Notes under the pieces: generated by a model | Seen by the model: the letters and a program-made list of their open reading frames with translations, nothing else | Databases searched by the model: none | What the model was told of the DNA's origin: nothing | Translations under genes and position numbers: made by a program | NCBI GenBank assembly: GCA_040883315.1 | Contig: JBFLKU010000028.1 | Location: forward strand, 16,828 to 80,827 | Reading direction: 5' to 3' | Length of the DNA: 64,000 nucleotides | Source of the DNA: JAFGUF01 sp040883315 | GTDB taxonomy: Bacteria > Bacillota > Clostridia > Christensenellales > UMGS416 | In this document: positions 43,271 to 51,994 of the stretch, one piece after another | Layout: each line of letters opens with the position of its first letter | How positions within the stretch are numbered: position 1 is the stretch's first letter

Positions 43271-43468
43271 TTAGTTTGCCTCAATTATGCTTTTAAGGCT
43301 TTTGTTGAATTCGCGCCTTGTCAGCATCACTACTCTTCCGCAGTTTTCACCCAAGCATTTTATTTTTATATCTGCACCGGTACGCACTATTTCCCACCTG
43401 TTGCTTCCACATGGATGGGGCTTTTTCATCATTACAATATCGCCTAATTTATAGTCTAAATTTTGCAA
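43271..43468 (-). CDS. DUF951 family small protein
   Basis: A 65-residue soluble protein with the family pattern KLGDIVMMKKPHPCG, WEIVRTGADIKIKC and a G.VVML.R.EF end. Two Cys pairs may hold a metal. The family is very common in Firmicutes and has no known role; it is often beside ribosome-associated or export genes. It is 13 bases before the signal peptidase start, with GGAGG upstream. Confidence 0.88.
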   Translation of the reverse strand: MQNLDYKLGDIVMMKKPHPCGSNRWEIVRTGADIKIKCLGENCGRVVMLTRREFNKSLKSIIEAN

Positions 43469-43549
43469 AAAAACTCCTCCATAAACACATATTCTAGATT
43501 ATAGCACACTATCATATCAGGTTCAATTAAATGGGAATCTTTAGATTGC

Positions 43550-44422
43550 TTATTCTATTAAATGCTTTTCAAATCCGGTTTTGCCCTTAAGTGTTGTCTT
43601 TTCCATAAAATCGACAACCAGAGGAGCGCGAATCTCATATACCATATGTCCTACATTTTTTACAATCTCTAAAGTAGAATGACGTATGCTTTCCAGCAGC
43701 CGCTGGCTCATTGCCACAGGGTGTGCATTGTCATATTCGCCCCACACAAGCAAAACAGGGCAGTTGACTAGGTATAGATGTGAATAGACTGCACTGTCAT
43801 TATAGTCTCTCAGCAAATATATCAGCCAGTTCCTAGTAGCTCTTCTTTCAAACGGCTCATAGGTTTGTTTCTCTATAGATGGTGTGATTTTTGTTTTATT
43901 GAAATATATCCACTTAAGAAATTTGGATATTCTGTGTCTGTTTAGAAAGTTTACCAGTATCTCACCTACCATAGGGGAGATAAGCTGCTTGTAGAAAAAT
44001 GGGTAGCTATTTGTAAGTGAACCCGGAGAACAGAGAGTGAGGCTTTTTACTCTTTCTGGGTATAGCTGGGAAATGCACAATGCATATATTCCGCCCTCTG
44101 CCACTCCAAAAAAATGTGCAGAGTCGATTTTTTGAACTTTCATAAATTCATATATAAGGTCAGCTGTATGCTCCACAGTAAACTTTTGCCTTTGGTTCAT
44201 GGTGGAGTAGCCGCAGCCTGGCAGATCTATTGCTATCACGCCATAGCCTTTTGATGTAAGCTCTTGATATATGTTCCTCATAGCAAACATAGAAAAGCCG
44301 AGACCATGAAGCAAAATAACCTTTTCTTCGCCTTCGTGCTCTATATAATGTATTTTATTATCAAGTATTTTAACGTTTTTGCCTATCTTTGGGGAGTTTA
44401 CCCAAAAGGATTTTACGCTCAT
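43550..44422 (-). CDS. alpha/beta-hydrolase-fold protein lacking the nucleophile
   Basis: A 290-residue alpha/beta-hydrolase-fold protein with the oxyanion motif LLHG (37-40), acid D231 in WGEYDNAHP and base H259 in NVGHM. The nucleophile elbow GxSxG reads GVAEG (106-110): Ala replaces Ser at 108. Hydrolase activity by the usual mechanism is therefore not expected, although acid and base remain. It may bind a ligand or have a different reaction. It starts 10 bases after the dGTPase-like gene and so is cotranscribed with it. Confidence 0.8.
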   Translation of the reverse strand: MSVKSFWVNSPKIGKNVKILDNKIHYIEHEGEEKVILLHGLGFSMFAMRNIYQELTSKGYGVIAIDLPGCGYSTMNQRQKFTVEHTADLIYEFMKVQKIDSAHFFGVAEGGIYALCISQLYPERVKSLTLCSPGSLTNSYPFFYKQLISPMVGEILVNFLNRHRISKFLKWIYFNKTKITPSIEKQTYEPFERRATRNWLIYLLRDYNDSAVYSHLYLVNCPVLLVWGEYDNAHPVAMSQRLLESIRHSTLEIVKNVGHMVYEIRAPLVVDFMEKTTLKGKTGFEKHLIE

Positions 44423-44432
44423 TAAAAGCTCC

Positions 44433-45527
44433 TTAGAAGAATTTTACGGGCTTTGGCAGAGTGATTTCTTTGAAACTTGCCAAAGCATAATTATCTGTCA
44501 TTCCAGATACATAGTCAACTATTATTTGCATTTTGTCAGCTTTTTCTTCTTCATAATGAAAACTCATATCTGAAACGTATCTTTGAAATGAGCTGTCTAG
44601 TATCAGCGTATTTTCATCGCCATATACTATGTCTTCATAGTTCTGCATCAAGTGGCTATATAGAGCCTCAATAATATTAATACAGTATTTTTCGTTGTTT
44701 GATTTGTCTATAGATGTATATATTTTTTGATAGTTAAAATCCTTTATCTCCACCATAAGTTCGTAGTATTCGTCGGAGAAGCCTATTTTCCCTTGCTTTG
44801 ATGAGTTTTCTATCAAATCTATTACCAATGTGTTTATTATTTCGCCGTTAGAAGAGCCAAGCTTACTGGATATTCTTTCGGGAATATCCTGTGGTTTAAT
44901 TATTTTTGCAGTCAGAGCATCTTCTATATCTCTGCCAAAGTATGCAATTTTGTCCGCAAAACGTACTGCACATCCTTCCCATGTGGCAGGAATTCTATTA
45001 GGGCTGGTTTTTTTGCTTAAATCTATTATTGAAATATCAGGCTCTAGATACTGCTCGAACTTTTCGCCGCAGTGGCACAGTATGCCATCTCGGACTGCAA
45101 ATGTAAGGTTTATGCCTTCGCCATTATTGCATAGTCTGTCAACTACCCTAAGTGAATTGATTTCATGAACAAATCCTCTTTCGCATAGTTGGTTAAGTGC
45201 CTTTTCACCGGAATGCCCAAAGGGAGCATGACCAAGGTCATGACCAAGACCGGCGGCGTAGGCTATTTCGGTATCCAGTGCCCAGCCGGAGTTATTGAGA
45301 CCTTTGCAGATGGTTTCTGCTATTGTTGCCACGTGCAGAACATGCTCTATTCTTGTGCATATATGGTCGTTTTCGGGAGCAAAGAAAGCCTGAGTTTTGT
45401 GTTTTAGCCTCCTGAATGCTCCAGAGTGTATTATAGCTGTTTGATCACGAAAATAAGGGCCTCTTAAGTCCTCAATTCTTGATTTGAGTCGGGATTTCAT
45501 TATATCTTTGCTTATCTCGTTTCGCAT
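44433..45527 (-). CDS. dgt: deoxyguanosinetriphosphate triphosphohydrolase-like HD protein
   Basis: An HD-domain enzyme of the dGTPase/dNTPase family that splits dNTPs into nucleoside and triphosphate. Signatures: RRLKHKTQAF near residue 39, TRIEHVLHV with the first metal His, and the HD pair in GLGHDLGHAPFGHSGE. Length (364) fits the short Gram-positive type. It is followed by the nucleophile-less alpha/beta protein. A role in balancing dNTP pools or in phage defence is known for relatives, but nothing here points to either. Confidence 0.9.
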   Translation of the reverse strand: MRNEISKDIMKSRLKSRIEDLRGPYFRDQTAIIHSGAFRRLKHKTQAFFAPENDHICTRIEHVLHVATIAETICKGLNNSGWALDTEIAYAAGLGHDLGHAPFGHSGEKALNQLCERGFVHEINSLRVVDRLCNNGEGINLTFAVRDGILCHCGEKFEQYLEPDISIIDLSKKTSPNRIPATWEGCAVRFADKIAYFGRDIEDALTAKIIKPQDIPERISSKLGSSNGEIINTLVIDLIENSSKQGKIGFSDEYYELMVEIKDFNYQKIYTSIDKSNNEKYCINIIEALYSHLMQNYEDIVYGDENTLILDSSFQRYVSDMSFHYEEEKADKMQIIVDYVSGMTDNYALASFKEITLPKPVKFF

Positions 45528-45568
45528 AATATTCTCCCCTTTTTATATACTATAATTTTATTCTATCA

Positions 45569-46618
45569 TTAATTTATATTAATTACCATATCTCCGTCTT
45601 TTACCCAGCCTAGCTTTTTGACTATAAAGTGTATTCCCAGGGCTAGGATAGCAGGAGCTACAAAGTGCAGAAGTATTATAGTAATTATAAGCTGTCCGGC
45701 AGGCATCAATTCCTTCATTGCTTCAAATGTGCCAAACTGGCCAACCAGCCCAGCAGTACCCATGCCAGCACCTATTGGAATGTTCTGCATCTTCAAAACA
45801 ACTGTTGCAATAGGACCTAGGATTGCTCCTGCTAATGTAGGAGCTATTAATATCTGCGGCTTTTTCATTATATTGGGTATTTGAAGCATAGATGTGCCAA
45901 CACCTTGTGCCAGCAATCCGCCCCATTTGTTGTCCTTGAACGATGTAACTGCGAATCCCACCATCTGTGCACAGCACCCTACTGTAGCCGCACCTGCTGC
46001 CAGCCCGTTAAGCCCCAGCATTATGCATAGAGCAGCTGATGAGATAGGAGCAGTAAGAAATAGTCCTACAAGCACAGCAACCAATATTCCCATAGGGAAA
46101 GGTTTTAATGTGGTTGCTTTATTTATTACTTCGCCTAAGAAAGTCATGAATTTGCTTATAGGCTCTCCAACCCATAATCCAACAAAACAGCCAGCTATAA
46201 TCACAGCTAGTGGAGTGAGTATGATATTTAGCTTTATTTTGCTGGCGTATCTATCCACAAGTCCGCCTATTTCAGCGCCAATCAGCCCTGCAACATACGC
46301 GCCAACAGGTCCGCCCAAAGAATAACCATATGCACCGGTTATTGCGCTGGCGAATATAACCAATGGCTTGTGCTTCAGCCCCCATGCTATAGCTACAGCA
46401 ATTGCTGCACCTACTACATATGGGCTTTTTGCAACATCGGCAAATTGATTTATCACTGAAAATGATATATTACCTATATGTATTCTGGAAATCTGTGAAA
46501 GTATCAGCCCCACAATTAGTGATGCAAACAGACCCAATGCCATTGCACCGAGTGCATCGATAAAGTATCGTTTCAATATAGATTTTAATTTAATTGATGT
46601 AGTTTTTTTCTCTTCCAT
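45569..46618 (-). CDS. PTS-type IIC membrane transporter, PfoR family
   Basis: A 349-residue integral membrane protein with about nine or ten hydrophobic segments and the Gly/Ala-rich stretches of PTS EIIC type 2/PfoR proteins (APISSAALCIMLGL, CCAQMVGFAVTSFKDNKWGG, AGMGTAGLVGQ). PfoR was first described as a regulator of perfringolysin in Clostridium perfringens, but the family is a transporter fold. No IIA or IIB partner is beside it, so substrate and energy coupling are unknown. Confidence 0.85.
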   Translation of the reverse strand: MEEKKTTSIKLKSILKRYFIDALGAMALGLFASLIVGLILSQISRIHIGNISFSVINQFADVAKSPYVVGAAIAVAIAWGLKHKPLVIFASAITGAYGYSLGGPVGAYVAGLIGAEIGGLVDRYASKIKLNIILTPLAVIIAGCFVGLWVGEPISKFMTFLGEVINKATTLKPFPMGILVAVLVGLFLTAPISSAALCIMLGLNGLAAGAATVGCCAQMVGFAVTSFKDNKWGGLLAQGVGTSMLQIPNIMKKPQILIAPTLAGAILGPIATVVLKMQNIPIGAGMGTAGLVGQFGTFEAMKELMPAGQLIITIILLHFVAPAILALGIHFIVKKLGWVKDGDMVININ

Positions 46619-46749
46619 GTCGGCACCTCTTTTGAGTTGATTTAATTAACTTGATATTATATACTATATATAAGCATTTATCAATTCAACACAATTCTAT
46701 AAATGTAATATATTGCATGTGAAAGTGCACTATTCAGACGAAAAATACC

Positions 46750-46778
46750 TTGAATTAAGTTAATGCATGTGATATAAT
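46750..46778 (+). promoter_or_regulatory. rpsB: rpsB promoter (extended -10)
   Basis: TTGAAT at 46750-46755, a 17-base spacer and TATAAT at 46773-46778 preceded by TGA (extended -10). This is among the best promoters in the window, as expected for a ribosomal operon. Confidence 0.85.
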
Positions 46779-46783
46779 CTTAC

Positions 46784-46828
46784 AGGCAAAACGCACCCTG
46801 AATGATTTTCTATAGGGTTGCCTTTTTT
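46784..46828 (+). promoter_or_regulatory. rpsB: terminator-like hairpin in the rpsB leader (attenuator candidate)
   Basis: The bases 46784-46789 pair with 46818-46823, and 46796-46799 with 46814-46817, around a 14-base loop, with a 6-base bulge on the 5' side. Six Ts end the element at 46828. It begins at the predicted transcript start, so it can only act on this transcript: a regulated terminator or an S2-binding leader. Confidence 0.6.
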
Positions 46829-46885
46829 ATGAAGGTCTATAGAGAAAAGGATTTTGGGGGAGGACAAAAACTAGGAGGAATAAAA

Positions 46886-47686
46886 ATGGCAGCAATTTCA
46901 ATGAAACAATTGCTAGAAGCAGGTGTTCACTTCGGACACCAAACAAGAAGATGGAATCCAAAGATGAAGCCATATATCTTTACAGAGAGAAACGGCATCT
47001 ACATTTTGGATTTGCAAAAGACAGTTAAACTTGCAGATACTGCATACAACTTTATCCGCGACATCGCAAAGGACAACGGAACAGTATTATTTGTAGGAAC
47101 AAAAAAGCAAGCACAAGAAGCTATCGAATCTGAGGCTAAGCGCTGCGGCATGTACTACATTTCTAATCGTTGGCTAGGCGGACTATTGACAAACTTCCAA
47201 ACTATCAAAAAGAGAATAGACAGACTTAAGTATCTTGACAATTTTGAAAACACAGAAGAGTTTAAGCTGAGACCTAAAAAAGAAGTTATCAAGATGATGG
47301 CTGAACGTGAAAAACTGGAGAAAAACCTAGGCGGAATAAAGAACATGGTAAAGATGCCGCAGGTTCTTTTCGTGGTAGACCCTAAAAAGGAACATCTAGC
47401 AATAGCTGAAGCTAAAAAATTGCACATTCCGGTTGTAGCTATAGTTGATACAAACTGTGACCCTGATGAAGTAGATTATGTAATCCCAGGAAACGATGAT
47501 GCTATTCGTGCAGTTAAACTGATTGCATCTGCGATGGCAAGTGCTGTTATAGAGGGACGACAAGGCGAACAAGTGGAAGATGCAGAAGTAGCTAAAGATA
47601 AACCAGAAGTAAAAACTGAAGCAGAAGAAAAAAGTGCTGACGCTGAAGAAAGCATCGATGAAGCTTTAGAAGCTGCAAAAGAATAA
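46886..47686 (+). CDS. rpsB: 30S ribosomal protein S2
   Basis: Ribosomal protein S2, 266 residues from the ATG at 46886, which has AGGAGG upstream. The family segments are MKQLLEAGVHFGHQTRRWNP-type N-terminus, FVGTKKQAQE, YYISNRWLGGLLTNF and VVAIVDTNCDPD. The C-terminus has an acidic, Ala/Glu-rich extension of about 35 residues, common in Firmicutes. It is first in rpsB-tsf-pyrH. The upstream leader may carry S2 autoregulation. Confidence 0.98.
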   Translation: MAAISMKQLLEAGVHFGHQTRRWNPKMKPYIFTERNGIYILDLQKTVKLADTAYNFIRDIAKDNGTVLFVGTKKQAQEAIESEAKRCGMYYISNRWLGGLLTNFQTIKKRIDRLKYLDNFENTEEFKLRPKKEVIKMMAEREKLEKNLGGIKNMVKMPQVLFVVDPKKEHLAIAEAKKLHIPVVAIVDTNCDPDEVDYVIPGNDDAIRAVKLIASAMASAVIEGRQGEQVEDAEVAKDKPEVKTEAEEKSADAEESIDEALEAAKE

Positions 47687-47720
47687 ATATAGTACAAATT
47701 TTATACAAGGAGATATAAGC

Positions 47721-48635
47721 ATGGCTAATTTTACAGCTAAAGATGTAATGGCTTTAAGAGAAATGACAGGCGCAGGCATGATGGACTGCAAAAAAGCAAT
47801 GGTAGAGACTGACGGTGATGTAGATAAAGCAGTAGAATTTTTGCGTGAAAAAGGATTAGCAGCTGCAGCAAAAAAAGCAGGAAGAATAGCAGCAGAGGGT
47901 GCTGTAGGCTCATATTTATCAGATGATAAAAAAGTAGGTGCAGTGGTTGAGATAAACTGCGAGACAGACTTTGTGGCACTGACAGATGAATTCCAAAGCT
48001 TTGTACAAGAAGTTGCACAGCATATAGTATCAGAAAAACCAGCTGATGTAGATGCATTGCTAGAGCAAAAATTTGCATCAGACAGCAGCAAATCTGTTTC
48101 AGATGCTGTTACTGAAAAAGTAGCAAAAATTGGAGAAAAAATCAGCATTCGCAGGTTCACAAGATATGAAGCAGATGGTGTTTTAGGCACATATATACAC
48201 ATGGGCGGAAAAATCGGCGTTTTACTGAATGTTAAATGCTCAGCAGAGCAAGCTGCATCAGATGAGTTCGCTACTTTTGTTAAAGACATCTGCATGCATA
48301 TAGCAGCAGCAAACCCAAAATATAATGTAAAAGAAGAAGTTCCGATGGAAGAGCTGGATAAAGAAAAAGAGATTCTTTTTGCTCAAGCAATTAATGAAGG
48401 AAAACCAGAAAAAATTGCTCAAAACATCGTGAATGGCAGAATTAAAAAGCACTTCACTACTATCTGCTTGCAAGAGCAGCCATTTGTAAAAGATGGTGAT
48501 AAGACAGTTTCTCAAATAATTAAAGAACAAGGCAGCGACGTTGCAGTTGTTTCCTTCGTACGCTATGAAATGGGTGAAGGTCTTCAAAAGAGAGAAGAGA
48601 ATTTTGCTGAAGAAGTAATGGGACAAATGAAATAA
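47721..48635 (+). CDS. tsf: translation elongation factor Ts
   Basis: Guanine-nucleotide exchange factor for EF-Tu. The N-terminal UBA-like domain includes VMALREMTGAGMMDCKKA (residues 9-26) and the core domain has VVEINCETDFVA, containing the TDFV motif that displaces Mg from EF-Tu. Length (304) is typical. AAGGAG precedes the ATG, 34 bases after rpsB. Confidence 0.98.
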   Translation: MANFTAKDVMALREMTGAGMMDCKKAMVETDGDVDKAVEFLREKGLAAAAKKAGRIAAEGAVGSYLSDDKKVGAVVEINCETDFVALTDEFQSFVQEVAQHIVSEKPADVDALLEQKFASDSSKSVSDAVTEKVAKIGEKISIRRFTRYEADGVLGTYIHMGGKIGVLLNVKCSAEQAASDEFATFVKDICMHIAAANPKYNVKEEVPMEELDKEKEILFAQAINEGKPEKIAQNIVNGRIKKHFTTICLQEQPFVKDGDKTVSQIIKEQGSDVAVVSFVRYEMGEGLQKREENFAEEVMGQMK

Positions 48636-48645
48636 TTGAATATGA

Positions 48646-48673
48646 AAAGGGAGGCTGTCAGTCTCCTTTTTTT
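48646..48673 (+). terminator. weak terminator between tsf and pyrH
   Basis: GGAG and CTCC arms (around 48650-48653 and 48663-48666) with flanking A and T runs and seven Ts. It probably lowers, rather than stops, readthrough from tsf into pyrH. Confidence 0.55.
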
Positions 48674-48693
48674 ATATATTTTAGGAGGAACCC

Positions 48694-49422
48694 ATGAGTA
48701 AGAAATACAAAAGAGTAGTGTTGAAGCTTAGCGGCGAGGCATTATCAGGAGATGATAACTTTGTTTTATGTCCTGAGATTTTAAAAAGTGTTGCCAAGCA
48801 AATTGCTCAGATAGCTAACCAAGGTGTTCAGGTTGGAGTTGTAATTGGCGCAGGAAATATATGGCGCGGACGAATGGACGAAGAGATGAATAGAGCAATC
48901 GCTGACAATATGGGAATGGCGGCCACTCTTATAAACTCTTTGGCGATGAAAGACTATGTGATACGTGCAGGAGCCAAGGCCGAGGTTCTATCTGCTGTAC
49001 CAGTTGAAAAGTTTGCAGACTACTATACTACTAGAAAAGCTATGGAGCTTCTGGAAGAGGACACTGTGGTTATATTTGCATGCGGCACAGGAAACCCTTT
49101 CTTTACTACTGATACTGCCGGAGCATTGCGTGCCTGCGAGATAATGGCAGACGGATTTATCCAAGCAAAAAATATAGATGCAGTGTATGATGATGACCCA
49201 AGGAAAAACCCAAATGCAAAACCTTTCAAAAAGGTGAGCTATCAGCATATACTCAAAAATGATTTGAAAGCATTTGATACTACAGCATCAATACTTTGCC
49301 AGGAAAACAATATTGACTGCATAATGGTATCGCTGAATGAAGAGAACGCACTACTGAATGCAATAAACGGAAACGCAAAAGGAACGGTTATTTCCAATGA
49401 TGATGTAGTAGAGTATTATTAA
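48694..49422 (+). CDS. pyrH: UMP kinase
   Basis: Phosphorylates UMP to UDP; hexameric amino-acid-kinase fold, not related to eukaryotic UMP kinases. Signatures: VVLKLSGEALSG (8-19), VVIGAGNIWRG, the FACGTGNPFFTTDTAG loop and DAVYDDDPRKNPNA. Length (242) is typical. Preceded by AGGAGG. A strong terminator follows instead of frr, which is the usual next gene in bacteria. Confidence 0.98.
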   Translation: MSKKYKRVVLKLSGEALSGDDNFVLCPEILKSVAKQIAQIANQGVQVGVVIGAGNIWRGRMDEEMNRAIADNMGMAATLINSLAMKDYVIRAGAKAEVLSAVPVEKFADYYTTRKAMELLEEDTVVIFACGTGNPFFTTDTAGALRACEIMADGFIQAKNIDAVYDDDPRKNPNAKPFKKVSYQHILKNDLKAFDTTASILCQENNIDCIMVSLNEENALLNAINGNAKGTVISNDDVVEYY

Positions 49423-49441
49423 CAAAAGAAATGCTATAGCA

Positions 49442-49471
49442 AAAAGCTGATTCATATGAATCGGCTTTTTT
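49442..49471 (+). terminator. intrinsic terminator after pyrH
   Basis: A stem of about 14 bp with one G-U pair, centred on CATATG, followed by six Ts. It closes the rpsB-tsf-pyrH unit. Confidence 0.85.
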
Positions 49472-49601
49472 GATGCAAAATAATAGAATGACTTTAAATG
49501 ATTAATTGTAAGTGCAATGTAAATTACAAAGACAATTCATTGACATAGAATATAGAGGATATATAATGTGAATAGAAATAAAGAAATAAAATGAGGGAAA
49601 T

Positions 49602-50249
49602 ATGAAAAAATTAGAGCAAACAGTTGGAGAAGAGATAGCGAACTCAATAACTCATGGAATTGGTGCAGCGCTAAGCATTGCAGCGCTTGTTCTTTTGATT
49701 ATAGCAGGATTCAGGTATGGAAATGCAGCGGACATTACAGGAGTAATGATTTTTGGCATAAGCATGGTGTTTTTATATCTTATGTCTACTTTCTGCCATG
49801 CATTTGGTCACAGCAAGGGAACAGTGAGAAAAGTATTCCACATATTGGATCATAGTGCGATATATGTGCTGATAGCAGGAACATACACACCTTTTTGCCT
49901 TTCTTTGATAGGTGGAGTAAAGGGATATGTTTTGCTTGGCATACAGTGGACATTGGCGATAATAGGAATTGTTTTCAGAGCAGTATACTACAACAGAAAC
50001 AATGCACTGCATGTAGGCATTTATATAGCAATGGGATGGATGATAGTATTCTTTACTAAAACGGTATTTGCTATGCTGCCAACAGCAGGGGTAGTGCTTT
50101 TATTGGCAGGGGGCATATCATATACAATTGGTGTTATATTCTATGCTATTAGATTATTTAAGTTCCATCATATGATTTGGCATTTCTTTGTTCTTGGCGG
50201 CACCATATGTCATTTTTTCTTGATATTCTTCTATATAATTCCGAGATAA
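49602..50249 (+). CDS. hemolysin III / TrhA-family membrane protein
   Basis: A 215-residue seven-helix membrane protein of the PAQR/hemolysin III family. Conserved features are EEIANSITHGIGA at the N-terminus, STFCHAFGH, LDHSAIYVLIAGTYTPF and HMIWHFFVLGG, giving the His and Asp/Ser residues of the putative zinc site. Bacterial members affect membrane fluidity and the haemolytic label is historical. A single-gene unit with its own terminator. Confidence 0.92.
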   Translation: MKKLEQTVGEEIANSITHGIGAALSIAALVLLIIAGFRYGNAADITGVMIFGISMVFLYLMSTFCHAFGHSKGTVRKVFHILDHSAIYVLIAGTYTPFCLSLIGGVKGYVLLGIQWTLAIIGIVFRAVYYNRNNALHVGIYIAMGWMIVFFTKTVFAMLPTAGVVLLLAGGISYTIGVIFYAIRLFKFHHMIWHFFVLGGTICHFFLIFFYIIPR

Positions 50250-50276
50250 ATCAAGATATAATTTTAAAAAAAGCAT

Positions 50277-50306
50277 CATCTCTGCACTAAGCAGAGATGT
50301 TTTTTT
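50277..50306 (+). terminator. intrinsic terminator
   Basis: A perfect 9-bp stem (50277-50285 with 50291-50299) followed by seven Ts, after the hemolysin III gene. Confidence 0.9.
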
Positions 50307-50409
50307 ATATTCTCAATATTACAACATAAAAATAATTCAAACTTTACTATAACCTTATTTGAATATATATACTAAAGTGTGCTATAATTATTCAAGCACA
50401 ATTAGACTA

Positions 50410-50439
50410 TTGACATTTTTTCAAACTAATAGCTAACAT
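50410..50439 (+). promoter_or_regulatory. promoter of the citrate synthase gene
   Basis: TTGACA at 50410-50415, an 18-base spacer and TAACAT at 50434-50439, about 70 bases before the ATG. Confidence 0.55.
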
Positions 50440-50507
50440 TTAATTAAGTTTATTAATTTTAATTTATTTTAAAATTGCATATTATAAATTACAAGAGGAG
50501 GAGTATT

Positions 50508-51851
50508 ATGGACTATACGCTTATTAATGAACTCAGAAAAAACATTCAAAAAAATTCAATCATATCTAGAAAACTATATGATGAATATAATGTTAAACGC
50601 GGACTAAGAAACGAAAACGGTACTGGTGTTTTAGTTGGGCTTACAAGAGTTGGCGATGTTCACGGATATTTGCTGGACGAGGGTGAGCAGATACCTGTTG
50701 ATGGAAGGCTCAAATATAGAGGAGTCAGCATAAAGGATTTGACGGAGGGGTTTCAAAAGGACAAAAGATACGGATTTGAAGAAGTTTGCTATTTTTTGCT
50801 TTTCGGCGACCTGCCAAACAAACAGCAGTATGAAATGATCAGCGCGGAGCTGGCAAAGGAAAGAGAGCTGCCTGAAGGATTTGTTGAGGAAATGATACTT
50901 AAATTCCCAAGCAAAGACATTATGAACAAGCTGGCTCGAAGTATTTTGGTGCTGTACTCATTTGACGATAATCCAGATGATTTGTCAATAGAGAATGTTG
51001 TAAACCAAAGCATAAAGCTGATAGCGCAAATGCCTCTTCTGGCTGCGTATGGATACATAGCACACAATCATTATCATTGCAATGGGTCGTTGTTTATAAA
51101 CAGACCGGATCCAAAGCTTTCTACATCAGAGAATTTTCTGCACGTTTTAAGAAAAGACGGCAAATTCACAAGACTGGAGGCTGAGGTATTGGATTTGTGC
51201 ATGGTTCTACATGCAGAGCATGGCGGCGGAAACAATTCCACCTTTACTACGCATGTAGTTTCATCCAGCGGAACAGACACATATTCATCAGTAGCGGCAT
51301 CTATAGGCTCTCTAAAAGGGCCAAAGCATGGCGGGGCAAACATCAGAGTGATGAACATGATGGAAGATTTGATGGAAAAGGTGCAGGACTTTGGCTCGGA
51401 AGAACAGATAGAAGAATATTTGGTAAAAGTCCTGAAGAAAGAAGCCAATGACAAAAGCGGATTGATATATGGGTTTGGTCATGCAGTATATACGTTAAGC
51501 GATCCCAGAGCTATTATATTGAAGGCTAAAGCAAAAGAACTGGCAGAGGAAAGTGGAAACACAAATATATTCGAGCTATACGAAAGAGTAGAGAAGATAG
51601 TTCCTGAAGTATTTAAAAAGGTGAAAAAGAACGACAAGGTAGTATCTGCTAATGTGGACTTTTATTCGGGACTGGTATATAAAATGCTGAAGATACCAAA
51701 GGATTTGTACACGCCAATTTTTGCAATGTCAAGAATAGCTGGCTGGAGTGCACACAGAATAGAGGAGCTGGTATTTAAACCAAGGATTATGCGACCAGCA
51801 TATAAAAACGTTTGTCCTTCCCAGAACTATTTGGATATCGAAGAAAGATAA
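50508..51851 (+). CDS. citrate synthase
   Basis: Condenses acetyl-CoA and oxaloacetate. 447 residues from ATG 50508, which follows GAGGAGGAG. Active-site stretches: LHAEHGGGNNSTF with the first catalytic His, LKGPKHGGAN with the second, YGFGHAVYTLSDPRA with the third, and the final Asp in ANVDFYSGLVY. The C-terminus ends with SRIAGWSAHRIEE. It is not in an operon with aconitase or isocitrate dehydrogenase, so it may support glutamate synthesis through a partial cycle. Confidence 0.95.
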   Translation: MDYTLINELRKNIQKNSIISRKLYDEYNVKRGLRNENGTGVLVGLTRVGDVHGYLLDEGEQIPVDGRLKYRGVSIKDLTEGFQKDKRYGFEEVCYFLLFGDLPNKQQYEMISAELAKERELPEGFVEEMILKFPSKDIMNKLARSILVLYSFDDNPDDLSIENVVNQSIKLIAQMPLLAAYGYIAHNHYHCNGSLFINRPDPKLSTSENFLHVLRKDGKFTRLEAEVLDLCMVLHAEHGGGNNSTFTTHVVSSSGTDTYSSVAASIGSLKGPKHGGANIRVMNMMEDLMEKVQDFGSEEQIEEYLVKVLKKEANDKSGLIYGFGHAVYTLSDPRAIILKAKAKELAEESGNTNIFELYERVEKIVPEVFKKVKKNDKVVSANVDFYSGLVYKMLKIPKDLYTPIFAMSRIAGWSAHRIEELVFKPRIMRPAYKNVCPSQNYLDIEER

Positions 51852-51867
51852 AATTGAATTTTCAAAT

Positions 51868-51898
51868 AACAGCCTATTATTAATGTAGGCTGTTTTGT
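51868..51898 (+). terminator. intrinsic terminator
   Basis: A perfect 9-bp stem (51868-51876 with 51886-51894) ending in TTTT, after the citrate synthase gene. Confidence 0.82.
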
Positions 51899-51994
51899 TA
51901 TACATTAATATATTACTGTTATGTTCATACTATATGAATTGATAAATAAAATCACTTATGGTATATTTATCGTATATTTATGGAGGGGTTTTGT

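Noticed and set aside
47666..48295. Long - strand frame antisense to rpsB/tsf
   Set aside because: Ser/Ala-rich mirror of a highly expressed gene; no start signal.
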